Source: Pseudomonas sp. LS-2
GTDB taxonomy: Bacteria > Pseudomonadota > Gammaproteobacteria > Pseudomonadales > Pseudomonadaceae
Reading direction: 5' to 3'
Length of the DNA: 55,936 nt
Assembly (NCBI RefSeq): GCF_003605735.1
Contig: NZ_QXTJ01000003.1
Span: forward strand, 322,281-378,216
In this document: positions 17,701 through 26,504 of the stretch, in pieces
Layout: every line of letters begins with the position of its first letter
Numbering within the stretch: position 1 is the first letter of the stretch
Translations under genes and position numbers: made by a program
The notes under the pieces: generated by a model
Databases searched by the model: none
The model's input: only the letters and a program-made list of their open reading frames with translations
Told to the model about the DNA's origin: nothing

Positions 17701-18279
17701 CCTGTCGAGCTCGGCCTGACTGTCTTGCGTGGCGTAACGGCCGGCCGTATCGAGCAACACCGCTTCGTTGGTGAACCACCAATCGCAATTGCAGGTTCCC
17801 CCGACACCCCGAATCGCTCCCTCCCCCATCTGCGCGGCCGGCGGAAAATGTAGACCTGAATTGAGCAACGCCGTGGTTTTTCCCGATCCCGGAGGGCCGA
17901 TGATCACGTACCACGGCAACTCATAGAGATTGCGCCGTTTTGATCCACCCAGCCGGGCTTTCTTCAACAGCTCGAGCGCATGACCCATACGCCGACCAAG
18001 AGTCGCGAGCTCTTCGCAAGCCGCGATGTTGGCAGCGTCGGCTGTCGACTCGCCGGTCAGACTTTGCATCATTGCTGCCGTGCGTCGGCGGGCCCAGATG
18101 GCGCGAAATAACCGCCAGGTTATCCATGCCGCTAACAGAGTGAAGATCAGCGACCAACGATTCCTGTCAGGCACCAATACGTCCAGAACAGGGCCAACGA
18201 ACCAGATGGTCAGGCCCAATCCAATCAAGCCAGCCACGGGTAGAGCCCAGCGAACGAAAAATCCTGAAAACGCGCTCAC
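14776..18279 (-). CDS. tssM: T6SS membrane-complex protein TssM (IcmF)
   Basis: A 1167-residue inner-membrane protein linking the baseplate to TssJ. Two membrane segments lie near the N-terminus (about 10-30 and 42-58) and a third at about 440 (CAATVCAVLLVGALWTISF). The cytoplasmic part holds an intact Walker A, GPPGSGKTT (128-136). The large periplasmic C-terminal part ends with the typical ITLDGPWAWFRLL core. It overlaps tssL (ATGA) and the phosphatase gene. Length is normal for the family. Confidence 0.96.
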   Translation of the reverse strand: MSAFSGFFVRWALPVAGLIGLGLTIWFVGPVLDVLVPDRNRWSLIFTLLAAWITWRLFRAIWARRRTAAMMQSLTGESTADAANIAACEELATLGRRMGHALELLKKARLGGSKRRNLYELPWYVIIGPPGSGKTTALLNSGLHFPPAAQMGEGAIRGVGGTCNCDWWFTNEAVLLDTAGRYATQDSQAELDRVAWLGLLKLLKTHRARRPLDGVFIAISLSDLLLGSEAERAAHVTAIRARVRELYRRLGVRLPVYVLLTKLDLVPGFMEYFDALSKDERAQVWGMTFALDDGQHGDGPLVDFPEEFARLEQRLSAGLIERLQQERDPARRDLIYGFEQQFGALKQTLQDFLQGAFRPNAFEDRVLLRGVYFTSATQEGRPIDRLVGALAQSMSLDRQNLVRQTDTGRSYFIEKLFTALAFPERGLVGVNQGVERRRGWLARGACAATVCAVLLVGALWTISFRANQVYVAQVDQQIAPLKQRIQTLSPAQREVLAVLPLLDEVRQLAGDPPAMSRGLGLYQGDMLEAESANVYRKWLIAVFAPRLVSRVEEQLRSGGSSDFLYEGLKAYLMFANSEHYDPDFIKAWIALDWDLSLPRDLPPEQRLALGEHLQALFERPSPRAHLDEQLIDDLRHQLKQLSVAQRIYDRVKRRPLPDGVTDFRISDAAGLDAALVFSRRSGKPLSDPLSGFFSVRGYREAFLSASLGQAETLTEEQWVLGLDNANRQSVGSLTDEVRRLYFQDYRRQWDALLADIDLVPITGMGQAADVLKVLSAPTSPLKRLMVAVAHETNLQQDVAQQVEQVNKIEGGVDQLKQRLDSILGHEQASKISRPTLVDDPVTAHFAELDGFVSKREGEPAAIDAVLSDMNSLYVQVSAMAGASGDALLGQVKNSASAAVARLRLNAERQPHVVRGLIESVVRSTTNSMTGDVRNQLNAAWASEVVSIYRQTLSGRYPLVPGSARDATLEDFGQFFGVGGVMDSYFRRYLQSYVDTSLPVWRWQPGAFEKLGLSTSILRTFQRAAAIRDAFFRSGGVQPAVRFELKPVAMDATINQFLLDLDGQQTRYDHGPSRPISMQWPNPGNVGVARLSIFPPAANGRSAITLDGPWAWFRLLEQSQLTPSESPDRFNLRLRVGDAGISYELRASSAFNPFKSPAVSGFTLPVRL

Positions 18280-19607
18280 TCGACACCCTCGGCCAACACA
18301 GTGATTTCAACCCGGCGATTCTTCGCTCGTCCCTCCGGTGTCGTATTGAGCGACACCGGTTCGGTGTCGCTACGCCCTTGCGCCGAGAATCGTTCGGCCT
18401 GCCCCGTCGCCGCGGCGAGTACCTCGCGGACCTCCTGGGCGCGCGCCTGGGACAGGGCCCAGTTGGAGGGGAAACGCAGGGTCGCTATCGGACGACTATC
18501 GCTATGACCCGTTATACGCACCTGGCCTCTTACCTTGCGTAAGGCATCGGCTATACGCAGCATCAACGGCTGGACCTCGTCGACGATGATTGCACTGCCG
18601 GACCTGAACATCTCATCCCCTCGAAGGGTCACGACGGACCGGTCGACCTCGTCCTCCACAACGACTCGATGCGCTTTGATGTCCTCTGCAAGAAAGGCCG
18701 CCAGACGTGGCCGCTCGATGATCGCGGGGCGTGGCGCCGCCGAGGCGATCGGCTGCACGGGAAGCTCGCCCAACGCATGGATGCTCTCGAACACCGGTTC
18801 CGAATCGGACGCCAGCTGCAGACGCATACCCAGAAAGAGCAGGAGCAATAACGCCAACCCGATCACCATGCCTATCCAAGGGGCGGTGAACGGCGACAAG
18901 CGACGACGTGCAACCTTCACTCCGCGCCAGCCAGGCGACAGCTCGCGTTCGAAATCACCGCGAATACGGCGAATGGCGCCGCTGGTACGCTCGCGTAACG
19001 CGTCCAGTTGACTGCGGCCATTGTTCATGACCCGATAACGCCCCTCAAAACCCAGGCACAAACAGACGTACAAAAGTTCCAGCAGGTGCAGACGCTCCGC
19101 AGGGCTTTGCAGGCAATGATCAAGCAGTTGAAAAGCTTTCTCGCCACCCCACGCTTCGTTGTGCAGCGTAATCAGAAGGCTTTGCTCCCCCCACTGACTC
19201 GTACTGCCCCACGGCGTGCTGAGCACCGCTTCATCGAGTGCCGTACACAAAACATAACGCGCCAGTAACACTTCGTTTCGCGCACTCCCGGCCGCTTGAG
19301 CCTGCGCTTCGAACTGGCGCACATACGCCAGCAGCTGGGCCCTCAAGCTGGCGGGGGCCGAATGGGCGAGGGTGCTGCGTAACCGCGTGAGTAAAGCCAA
19401 TAGAGGTGCAGCCGCTGCTTCAAGCGGATTGAGCCCGGCGGTTTTTCCGACCGACAAGGGCGCAGGAGGCAGCGGCAACGGTGCGGATATCGACGCCCGC
19501 CCGGCGTTATCAGCAGATTGTGTACCACCCCCTCCAGGTTGCGGAATGAGCTGAGTGCGGTCATCAGCAGGTAAAGGAGGGTTGAATGATTCGTCATGGA
19601 AAGACAT
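18276..19607 (-). CDS. tssL: T6SS membrane protein TssL with OmpA-like domain
   Basis: A 443-residue DotU-family protein: a proline-rich N-terminal tail (~1-60), the cytoplasmic hook domain (~60-240, ARYVLCTALDEAVLSTPWG), one membrane segment (about 250, WIGMVIGLALLLLLFLGM), and a periplasmic OmpA-like domain (~320-443; TGHSDSRP, LSQARAQEV, NRRVEI) predicted to bind peptidoglycan. It is the extended form of TssL, which carries its own cell-wall anchor. It starts 6 nt after tssK and overlaps tssM. Confidence 0.95.
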   Translation of the reverse strand: MSFHDESFNPPLPADDRTQLIPQPGGGGTQSADNAGRASISAPLPLPPAPLSVGKTAGLNPLEAAAAPLLALLTRLRSTLAHSAPASLRAQLLAYVRQFEAQAQAAGSARNEVLLARYVLCTALDEAVLSTPWGSTSQWGEQSLLITLHNEAWGGEKAFQLLDHCLQSPAERLHLLELLYVCLCLGFEGRYRVMNNGRSQLDALRERTSGAIRRIRGDFERELSPGWRGVKVARRRLSPFTAPWIGMVIGLALLLLLFLGMRLQLASDSEPVFESIHALGELPVQPIASAAPRPAIIERPRLAAFLAEDIKAHRVVVEDEVDRSVVTLRGDEMFRSGSAIIVDEVQPLMLRIADALRKVRGQVRITGHSDSRPIATLRFPSNWALSQARAQEVREVLAAATGQAERFSAQGRSDTEPVSLNTTPEGRAKNRRVEITVLAEGVE

Positions 19608-19613
19608 CGCCGC

Positions 19614-20948
19614 TTATCCTCGGATCGCCCAGAACGTCAGGTTCAAACCTGGAAACTCACCTGCGATGTGGAAGGCGAAACCACCGGACTGCGACAACTG
19701 CTTCCAGTGCTCACTGCCACGGTCCAGTTCGAAATAGGTAGAACCCGCGTGGAATGGAATTTGTCGTGGGGCCACAGGCAGAGGGAGTAAACCGATGCCC
19801 GGAAGTTGCAGGTTGACCAGATTGCGGATGTGTTCCACCGGACCGATCTTGCTCTGCTGGGAGAAGCGCCCGCGCAGGGTTTCGCCGGGCATGTCCGCTC
19901 GCACCACAAGGATAAAACTGGCGCTGTCGATCAGCGTGCGGTCGGGAAGAATCGCCACATGAATGCCGTAAGCTTTTTCAGCTATCGCGATCGGTGTCGC
20001 TTTGCTGTCGATCAGCATCGACAAGGACTCACGCAACGCCTGGATAACCGGCGCAAAGCTCGACGCGAGGTCGTCATGCCGATAGGGCAGAGACGCTTGG
20101 GGCCTGCGTTCCGGGGTGGAAAATGTCGCGAATTCGCCAGCCAGACTCACCAGTTCGCTGAAGAGACGCTCAGGATGTAATGGGCTGAGCTGACTGAGAT
20201 GGCGAATCAAGGGTTCGGACCGGTTGACCAGTTGCAACAGCATGAAGTTGGCAATTTCCGAGGCGCCTCCAGTGCCGGAGGCCACCACACGGCCAGCCAG
20301 TGCCTCGGCCCGCTGGCGCAGCAATCCCAACAACTCGTTGCGAAAGGCAGTCAGCGACCGGGAAACGGAAACGTCGAGCACCGGCGGGATGTAGCCGTCA
20401 TCGAGCGTGAGAGCAAGATTGGCATCCTTTTCCCTGACCTGCGCCACACCAATCACTGCGTAATCATTGAGGCCGTCTTTTTCCGTCAATAATCTCAGTG
20501 CGCGTGAGCCGGTTGCCACCGGCGAACGACTCTCGAACAACGCGTTGTCGTCTCGGACTTCGCTCACGCGGCTGACGAAACGTGCACCTCCCGGCTCATC
20601 GCCCTCATCCACCGTGTCACGCTGCCCTGCGCGCTTGAGCGGCAAGGCCAGATAGACCACGCTATCGCGCAGTTCGTCATCGATGCTGAGCGGACTCGGT
20701 GCCAGATCGTCCTGGGGAATATTGAAAGGCGTGCCATCGGGCAAGAGCCCACGGGCCGAAATAATTGCCAGCTTGCCTTGAGTCAGCAGTCCGCTATCGA
20801 TGGAAAGCTCGGAGAATCCCCAGGCTGCGGCGGACAAGGGGCGGCTGCGGGCGTCGATGAGGTTTTCCAGATAACGGTCATGCTGCTGAAAGTGCTGCGT
20901 TGCGATGAACATGCCTTCCGACCAGACCACTCGATTGTTCCAGGACAT
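19614..20948 (-). CDS. tssK: T6SS baseplate protein TssK
   Basis: A 444-residue cytoplasmic protein that trimerises and joins the baseplate wedges to the TssL/TssM membrane complex. It begins with the family signature MSWNNRVVWSEGMFIATQHFQQHDRYLE and ends SGGFAFHIAGEFPGLNLTFWAIRG, both strongly conserved. Length is usual. It lies 15 nt after tssJ and 6 nt before tssL in the leftward operon. Confidence 0.97.
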   Translation of the reverse strand: MSWNNRVVWSEGMFIATQHFQQHDRYLENLIDARSRPLSAAAWGFSELSIDSGLLTQGKLAIISARGLLPDGTPFNIPQDDLAPSPLSIDDELRDSVVYLALPLKRAGQRDTVDEGDEPGGARFVSRVSEVRDDNALFESRSPVATGSRALRLLTEKDGLNDYAVIGVAQVREKDANLALTLDDGYIPPVLDVSVSRSLTAFRNELLGLLRQRAEALAGRVVASGTGGASEIANFMLLQLVNRSEPLIRHLSQLSPLHPERLFSELVSLAGEFATFSTPERRPQASLPYRHDDLASSFAPVIQALRESLSMLIDSKATPIAIAEKAYGIHVAILPDRTLIDSASFILVVRADMPGETLRGRFSQQSKIGPVEHIRNLVNLQLPGIGLLPLPVAPRQIPFHAGSTYFELDRGSEHWKQLSQSGGFAFHIAGEFPGLNLTFWAIRG

Positions 20949-20963
20949 GGGTTCTCCGATGGG

Positions 20964-21470
20964 CTATTGGACAGTGCCAGCAGGATTGACTGAGCCGTCG
21001 CTGCGCACGGCCCGTACGTCCAGACCGACCGCAAATTCATTGACGTGTCGGGGCGTAACGGTGAGGACGGTGCGCCACAGCGCCTGGTCCACCTCGCGAT
21101 AGCCGACCACCAGACCGACCTTGCGGGTACCAGGGTTGAGTTCACGATCAACCCGCACTTGCTGCCCGGCGTTGATCAATACCTCGTCGTATTCGATGAG
21201 GTCGGGGCCAAGTGCTGTGCGGGGGTGTTCGACCAATGTGAAGTAGTCGGCACGTAAAAAGCCTGCGCTGGTCCTCAGCTCGTAGACACGAACCCGAACA
21301 GGCGCGGGATGTCCGCTGACACCAGGATTGAGGCCCTCGACGGCATTGAAATGCAGCGTGATGGCCGTGCGCTCTTCGGTCTTTTCTACCGGCTCGGGCG
21401 ATTCCATACTGTCGGCGCAAGAGATCAGCATCAGCGCCACGGCCGCTGCCAACCCGACTCTTCGAAACAT
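20964..21470 (-). CDS. tssJ: T6SS outer-membrane lipoprotein TssJ
   Basis: A 168-residue lipoprotein with signal sequence and lipobox (VALMLISCADS, acylated Cys about 18) and the TssJ beta-sandwich. Conserved elements are PVRVRVYELRTSAGFLRADY, LIEYDEVLINAGQQ and the C-terminal VGLVVGYREVDQALWR. It anchors the TssM periplasmic domain to the outer membrane. ATG at 21470 has AGGACCAAGG just upstream. Second gene of the leftward operon, 53 bp after the FHA gene. Confidence 0.94.
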   Translation of the reverse strand: MFRRVGLAAAVALMLISCADSMESPEPVEKTEERTAITLHFNAVEGLNPGVSGHPAPVRVRVYELRTSAGFLRADYFTLVEHPRTALGPDLIEYDEVLINAGQQVRVDRELNPGTRKVGLVVGYREVDQALWRTVLTVTPRHVNEFAVGLDVRAVRSDGSVNPAGTVQ

Positions 21471-21523
21471 CCTTGGTCCTCGTGAGGTACTGACTGTTTG
21501 TCCGTCTTTTACTGCCCTATCGT

Positions 21524-22894
21524 TCAGGGACGGCGCATTCGTACGCTTTGCTCTTCGTAAGCACGGCTGAATTCACGACCGAACAGGATTTGAAAATCCT
21601 CCTCGGCTTCATGGGATATCTGGGCATAAAGCTTGGTGAACTGCCGCCAATACCGGGCCTGGCGAGAGCCTAGAAGCTGTGTGAAGGCACCGGGCTTGCC
21701 CATGCGCACTTCAAGTTCTGCAGGTTCGAAGCGCTTGAGCAGTCCCTTGATTGCGCCCTCGACACCCGCCATCAAGGCGAGTTGGTGCGCATGCAAATCG
21801 TCGAAGCCGTCGGCGATGGCCTGATCTGGCGGCATGAACGCCTGACTGCCGTCACGCAGCAGAAGGAGGAGCGCTTCATCGGCATTTGGCGCGAATTTGA
21901 GTGGGTTGTTCTCCACAGGCTGGACAAGGGTCTGTTGCATGCGGAACTCGCTTTTCAGGCTACTGCGCGCTCGCAATGCATCGATCAACCCCTGAACCAT
22001 CAGCCGGTAACTGCGACCAATGGCCTCCATTTGCAACGGCCCTGGAGTCGGTTCGATTAGCAGTCGGCCAAGCCCTGCACCACGGAGAAAAGCTTTGATC
22101 AAATCCGCGTGATCACCACATGACTCATCGATAACCCGCTCAACGAAAAGCTCATCCGGGCTCGACATCACCGGTTGCGGAGCGATCTCGTTAATCGACT
22201 CCCCTTGCGAAACCGGGGTTGTATCAGACGCAACAGGTCCGTCATTGCGTAGATCCCAGTCTTCGGGAATGACATCCTGTAACCCGACCGTCATCGGCCG
22301 GTTATCGGAAGTGGCGGCGGGCTGAGGCACAGGGGGAGAGAAATCATGTTGCTCCACCGGAACATGGTCCGATTGCGTGGCCGGAAGCACCTTGCCAGGA
22401 GCCAGGAAATCGAACAGATCTGGAAACGTATCCTGTGCCACGCCTCGTTGAGAATGACTGGCCTGAGATATCTCGCCCAGCCCTGCAGCAGCCTGGTTTT
22501 GAGAGCGCATCAATGCCTCGACACCACGAGCCGAATCATTATGGAAATGCACAAAATCAGACGGAGTTGATGTGTCATCAATGCGGACAAGAATCTCGTA
22601 ATCTCCGATGCGGATGAGCTCGCCGTCTTCCAGCAACTCGCTGTTACCGCGGCGCATGCGTATACCGGCATTCGCCAGCTCCACACCGTTAGTGCTGTTA
22701 TCGGTCAAGTAATAATGACCGTTTCTGTACTGAATGACGCAATGCCGGGATGAAACAAGGCGCTCCGAATCAGAGATGACCCAATCATTTTCCCGGTTAC
22801 GACCAATCGTCATCACGCCGGTGGCCAAAGTTATTGCATGACGCTGGCCCGGTATTATCTTGTGATAACTAACGATTGTCATACAAAGTGACAC
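21524..22894 (-). CDS. tagH: T6SS FHA-domain protein TagH/Fha
   Basis: About 456 residues. The N-terminal FHA domain (~10-110) carries TIGRNRENDWVISDSERLVSSRHC and YYLTDNSTNGVELA, which bind phosphothreonine. A variable linker follows, and the C-terminal domain (~260-456; ADLIKAFLRGAGLGRL, FAPNADEALLLLL, RQFTKLYAQISHEAEEDFQILFG) is typical of T6SS Fha proteins. It should be the phospho-target of the kinase in the same operon. The start is uncertain: GTG 22894 lies 4 nt after AGGAGG, ATG 22882 is also possible, and the frame is open further upstream. It heads the leftward operon. Confidence 0.9.
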   Translation of the reverse strand: MSLCMTIVSYHKIIPGQRHAITLATGVMTIGRNRENDWVISDSERLVSSRHCVIQYRNGHYYLTDNSTNGVELANAGIRMRRGNSELLEDGELIRIGDYEILVRIDDTSTPSDFVHFHNDSARGVEALMRSQNQAAAGLGEISQASHSQRGVAQDTFPDLFDFLAPGKVLPATQSDHVPVEQHDFSPPVPQPAATSDNRPMTVGLQDVIPEDWDLRNDGPVASDTTPVSQGESINEIAPQPVMSSPDELFVERVIDESCGDHADLIKAFLRGAGLGRLLIEPTPGPLQMEAIGRSYRLMVQGLIDALRARSSLKSEFRMQQTLVQPVENNPLKFAPNADEALLLLLRDGSQAFMPPDQAIADGFDDLHAHQLALMAGVEGAIKGLLKRFEPAELEVRMGKPGAFTQLLGSRQARYWRQFTKLYAQISHEAEEDFQILFGREFSRAYEEQSVRMRRP

Positions 22895-23271
22895 CTTGCC
22901 TCCTTTACTTGACTTCAAACCCTCAATACCGGGTGTTTCAGCGTGCCAAAAACCGCTGAACATACGGCGCCAGTATGAATAAATATCTCGGGAAAGCAGG
23001 AATTCTGCAGTGATACCGATATCAGAATCAACGTTTAAAAGTGCAATTAAAACGACATCAGAAAACAGTGCGCGCTATACCGCTCCCCATGAGAGGCGCG
23101 TAGCTTACCTTGACAAAGGTAAACTTTCACAACAAAAATGTTCAACGCTTACAACTTAATCCAGCCACTACACCAACAGTTAAATTATTCAACTAGTAAG
23201 TACAAGCAGTCTCTGTGGGAATATTCCTCAAATAATGTATTACTTGCTTACCCAAACAAGGAGACCGGCTT
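22895..23271. promoter_or_regulatory. Divergent T6SS promoter region
   Basis: A 377-bp AT-rich gap between the two T6SS operons. It contains the perfect inverted repeat TTACCTT-GACA-AAGGTAA (23105-23122), which includes a consensus TTGACA (23110-23115) reading toward tssA. The -10 at the right distance is poor. I found no convincing sigma-54 (-24/-12) site on either strand by eye, and no sigma-54 activator gene is in the locus. It is likely to hold both operon promoters. Confidence 0.5.
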
Positions 23272-24291
23272 TTGCTGGACATCAGGATGATACTCACCGC
23301 AGTTTCTGCCGACTTTCCGTGCGGTGACGACCTGGAATATGACCCGGACTTTCTGCAACTGGAGCGAGAGGCGCAAGGTAAACCCGAGCGCATCATGGGC
23401 GACGCCATTCAGCCGTCTGAACCCCCGCAATGGCAACGAATCCAGCAGTCCAGCATTAACCTGCTGCAACGCAGCAAAGACCTGCGGATCGTCCATTTTC
23501 TGCTGCAAAGTGCGCTGGGCCTGCATGGCATTACGGGGCTGGCCAACGCGCTGACCCTGATCAGCGAGTTGCTGGGGCAGTACTGGCCAACGTTGCATCC
23601 GCAGCTTGATACCGATGACGACAATGACCCCACAGTGCGCCTCAACGCGCTTTCCGGCATCGCTTGCGAAACCAATGTTCGCTTGCTGCGCGAGAGCCTG
23701 CTTACCCGCTCACGCACCTTCGGCCCCATCAGCCTGCGCGCCGCCTTGCACGCCAGCGGACTGCAAAGCTTTTCGAGCGAAAGGTTGAAGCCCGAAGAAC
23801 TGACCGCTGCGTTCCGTGACAGTGAATCCGAGCACTTGTCGGCGCTGCGCTCATCACTGCTCCGGGCTCACAGCACAGCCGACGCCATCGAGCATTTCGT
23901 TTCCGGGCAACCGGATTGCACTGAGGGTGTGGACCTGTCCGCTCTCAAGCAACCTCTCAAACAGGCGCTGCAGATCCTCGATGACTACGCGCCGAGCCAC
24001 ACCAGCACCGAGCGCCCGGCCAGCGAAACGTCTGAAATCGGTACCCAGGATTCAACCATCGCTCGTTCGGGGCAAGGTAACCCCGGGAATATTTTCAGTC
24101 GCGATGAAGTGGTGCGCAGTCTCGACAGAATCCTCGATTACTACGCCCGAAATGAGCCATCAAGTCCGCTGCCAGTGTTGTTGAAACGCGCGAGAAATCT
24201 GGTGCAAGCCGATTTCGCTGCCATCGTGAACAACCTGATCCCCGATGGCCTCTCCCAATTCGAAAACCTGCGGGGTCCCGACGGCCACTGA
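23272..24291 (+). CDS. tssA: T6SS baseplate/tail assembly protein TssA
   Basis: A 339-residue ImpA_N-type protein that primes and coordinates sheath and tube polymerisation. The N-terminus (LDIRMILTAVSADFPCGDDLEYDP) is the ImpA_N signature. The C-terminal part (ISRDEVVR-like FSRDEVVRSLDRILDYYARNEPSSPLPVLLKRA) is the conserved short C-terminal domain. The start is TTG at 23272, 7 nt after AAGGAG. The first ATG, 15 nt further in, would be too far from the ribosome site and would cut the signature. First gene of the rightward operon. Confidence 0.94.
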   Translation: MLDIRMILTAVSADFPCGDDLEYDPDFLQLEREAQGKPERIMGDAIQPSEPPQWQRIQQSSINLLQRSKDLRIVHFLLQSALGLHGITGLANALTLISELLGQYWPTLHPQLDTDDDNDPTVRLNALSGIACETNVRLLRESLLTRSRTFGPISLRAALHASGLQSFSSERLKPEELTAAFRDSESEHLSALRSSLLRAHSTADAIEHFVSGQPDCTEGVDLSALKQPLKQALQILDDYAPSHTSTERPASETSEIGTQDSTIARSGQGNPGNIFSRDEVVRSLDRILDYYARNEPSSPLPVLLKRARNLVQADFAAIVNNLIPDGLSQFENLRGPDGH

Positions 24292-24398
24292 CTCGTCGGC
24301 TTTTACGTCGCGGACCTGTCGGGACATCAGCACGCACCCTGTGGCCGGATTGATCCGGTCATGCCAATCACGTCGCAGCAGCGACCAGGAGGAGCAAC

Positions 24399-24932
24399 GT
24401 GGGAAACACCAGTTCTCAGAAATTCATTGCACGCAATCGCGCCCCGCGAGTTCAGATCGAGTATGACGTCGAGCTCTATGGTGCCGAGAAGAAAGTCGAG
24501 CTGCCCTTCGTAATGGGTGTCATGGCGGACCTGACTGGCAAACCCGCGGAGCCCTTGGCCGCGGTGGCAGATCGAAAGTTTCTGGAAATCGATGTCGACA
24601 GTTTCGACTCGCGCCTGAAGGCGATGCAGCCAAGGGTCGCATTCCACATACCGAATGAAGTGACCGGTGAAGGCCACCTGAGCCTGGACCTCACCTTCGA
24701 AAGCATGGAGGACTTCAGCCCCGGCGCCATCGCGCGCAAGGTCGACTCGCTGAGAAAGCTGCTCGATGCACGCACCCAACTGGCCAACCTGCTGACCTAC
24801 ATGGACGGCAAGACCGGAGCAGAGGAAGTCATCATGAAGGCCATGAAGGACCCGGCTCTGCTCCAGGCACTGATCGGTGCACCAGACCTTCCGGACGCAC
24901 CTTCAAAGGCTGGTGGGGACGACCGACCATGA
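24399..24932 (+). CDS. tssB: T6SS contractile sheath small subunit TssB (VipA)
   Basis: A 177-residue sheath protein (NRAPRVQIEYDVELYGAEKKVELPFVMGV and the downstream GHLSLDLTFESMEDFSPGAIA are family hallmarks). It pairs with TssC to form the contractile sheath. It starts with GTG at 24399 behind GGAGGAG, and overlaps tssC by 4 nt (ATGA), the usual coupling of the two sheath subunits. Confidence 0.97.
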   Translation: MGNTSSQKFIARNRAPRVQIEYDVELYGAEKKVELPFVMGVMADLTGKPAEPLAAVADRKFLEIDVDSFDSRLKAMQPRVAFHIPNEVTGEGHLSLDLTFESMEDFSPGAIARKVDSLRKLLDARTQLANLLTYMDGKTGAEEVIMKAMKDPALLQALIGAPDLPDAPSKAGGDDRP

Positions 24933-26425
24933 CCGAAATACTGCGTGAAAATCAGCCAGTGACGGCCTTCGCCGAAGACACCGGAAACGAGTTCGCTTCG
25001 CTGCTGTTGCAAGAATTCAAACCCAAGACCGAACGCGCCCGCGAAGCCGTCGAGACTGCCGTTCGCACGATGGCCGAGCACGCGCTGGCACAAACCGATC
25101 TGGTTCCCAGTGATGCCATTTCCTCGATTGAATCAATCATTGCGGCCATCGATGCCAAGCTCACGGCACAGATTAATCAGGTGATTCATCACCCCGAATT
25201 CCAGCAACTGGAAAGCGCCTGGCGTGGCTTGCATTACCTCGTCAACAACACTGAAAGCGATGAACAGCTGAAAATCAGGGTGCTGAACATTTCCAAGCCC
25301 GAGCTACACAAGACCCTGAAAAAATTCAAAGGTACGGCCTGGGACCAGAGCCCGGTCTTCAAAAAGATGTACGAAGAAGAATACGGGCAGTTCGGCGGTG
25401 AGCCCTATGGCTGTCTGATCGGCGATTACTATTTCGACCAATCGCCGCAGGACGTCGAGCTGCTGAGCGAACTGTCCAACACCTGCGCCGCCATGCATGC
25501 GCCCTTCATCGCCGCCGCATCGCCTACGGTAATGGGGATGGGGTCGTGGCAAGAGCTCTCCAACCCCCGCGACCTGACCAAGATTTTCACCACGCCGGAA
25601 TACGCGGGCTGGCGCTCACTGCGCGAATCGGATGACTCGCGCTACATCGGCCTGACCATGCCGCGTTTTCTCGCCCGTCTGCCCTATGGCGCCAAGACTG
25701 ACCCGGTGGAAGCCTTCGCCTTCGAAGAGGACACCGACGGCGCCGACAGCACCAAATACACCTGGGCGAACGCAGCGTACGCCATGGCCGTCAACATCAA
25801 TCGTTCCTTCAAGCTTTACGGATGGTGCTCGCGGATTCGCGGTGTCGAATCCGGCGGAGAAGTACGAAGCCTGCCTGCGCACACCTTCCCAACCGATGAC
25901 GGCGGCGTGGACATGAAGTGCCCGACCGAAATCGCGATCTCCGACCGCCGCGAAGCCGAACTTGCGAAGAATGGTTTCATGCCATTGCTCCATAAGAAAA
26001 ACACCGACTTTGCCGCATTCATCGGTGCGCAGTCACTTCAGAAGCCCGCCGAATACGACGACCCGGATGCCACTGCCAATGCCAATCTGGCAGCGCGTCT
26101 TCCATACCTGTTCGCAACCTGCCGGTTCGCCCATTACCTGAAATGCATCGTGCGCGACAAGATCGGCTCCTTCAAGGAGAAGGACGAGATGCAGCGCTGG
26201 CTGCAAGATTGGATTCTGAAGTACGTCGACGGTGATCCGGCGCATTCCACCGAGACCACCAAAGCGCAACAGCCCTTGGCAGCGGCCGAAGTCGTGGTCG
26301 AGGAAGTCGAGGGGAATCCGGGTTACTACAGCTCGAAATTCTATCTGCGTCCGCACTACCAACTCGAAGGGCTGACGGTGTCGTTGCGCCTGGTCTCCAG
26401 GCTGCCCTCGGCAAGAGGCGTCTGA
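24929..26425 (+). CDS. tssC: T6SS contractile sheath large subunit TssC (VipB)
   Basis: A 498-residue sheath protein with the typical ESAWRGLHYLVNNTESDEQL, FGGEPYGCLIGDYYF, RFLARLPYG and CRFAHYLKCIVRDKIG blocks. It assembles with TssB. The N-terminal ~50 residues contain the region through which ClpV normally recognises sheaths in complex with TssB. This matters because no ClpV gene is in the locus. Followed by a 79-bp gap with a hairpin before hcp. Confidence 0.97.
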   Translation: MTEILRENQPVTAFAEDTGNEFASLLLQEFKPKTERAREAVETAVRTMAEHALAQTDLVPSDAISSIESIIAAIDAKLTAQINQVIHHPEFQQLESAWRGLHYLVNNTESDEQLKIRVLNISKPELHKTLKKFKGTAWDQSPVFKKMYEEEYGQFGGEPYGCLIGDYYFDQSPQDVELLSELSNTCAAMHAPFIAAASPTVMGMGSWQELSNPRDLTKIFTTPEYAGWRSLRESDDSRYIGLTMPRFLARLPYGAKTDPVEAFAFEEDTDGADSTKYTWANAAYAMAVNINRSFKLYGWCSRIRGVESGGEVRSLPAHTFPTDDGGVDMKCPTEIAISDRREAELAKNGFMPLLHKKNTDFAAFIGAQSLQKPAEYDDPDATANANLAARLPYLFATCRFAHYLKCIVRDKIGSFKEKDEMQRWLQDWILKYVDGDPAHSTETTKAQQPLAAAEVVVEEVEGNPGYYSSKFYLRPHYQLEGLTVSLRLVSRLPSARGV

Positions 26426-26436
26426 TCGGCCCCACT

Positions 26437-26464
26437 GAGCCGGCGCTCGACTCCGCTCCGGCTC
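26437..26464 (+). other. Hairpin between tssC and hcp
   Basis: GAGCCGG and CCGGCTC form a 7-bp stem 12 nt after tssC. There is no T-run. It could stabilise the hcp transcript 5' end or mark an RNA processing site. Confidence 0.4.
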
Positions 26465-26504
26465 TTGAAAACAACACCCTAACGAAGAGCACATTGGAGA
26501 AAAC

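Noticed and set aside
22895..23271. Sigma-54 promoter for the T6SS operons
   Set aside because: I saw no GG-N10-GC element of acceptable quality on either strand, and there is no activator gene in the cluster.
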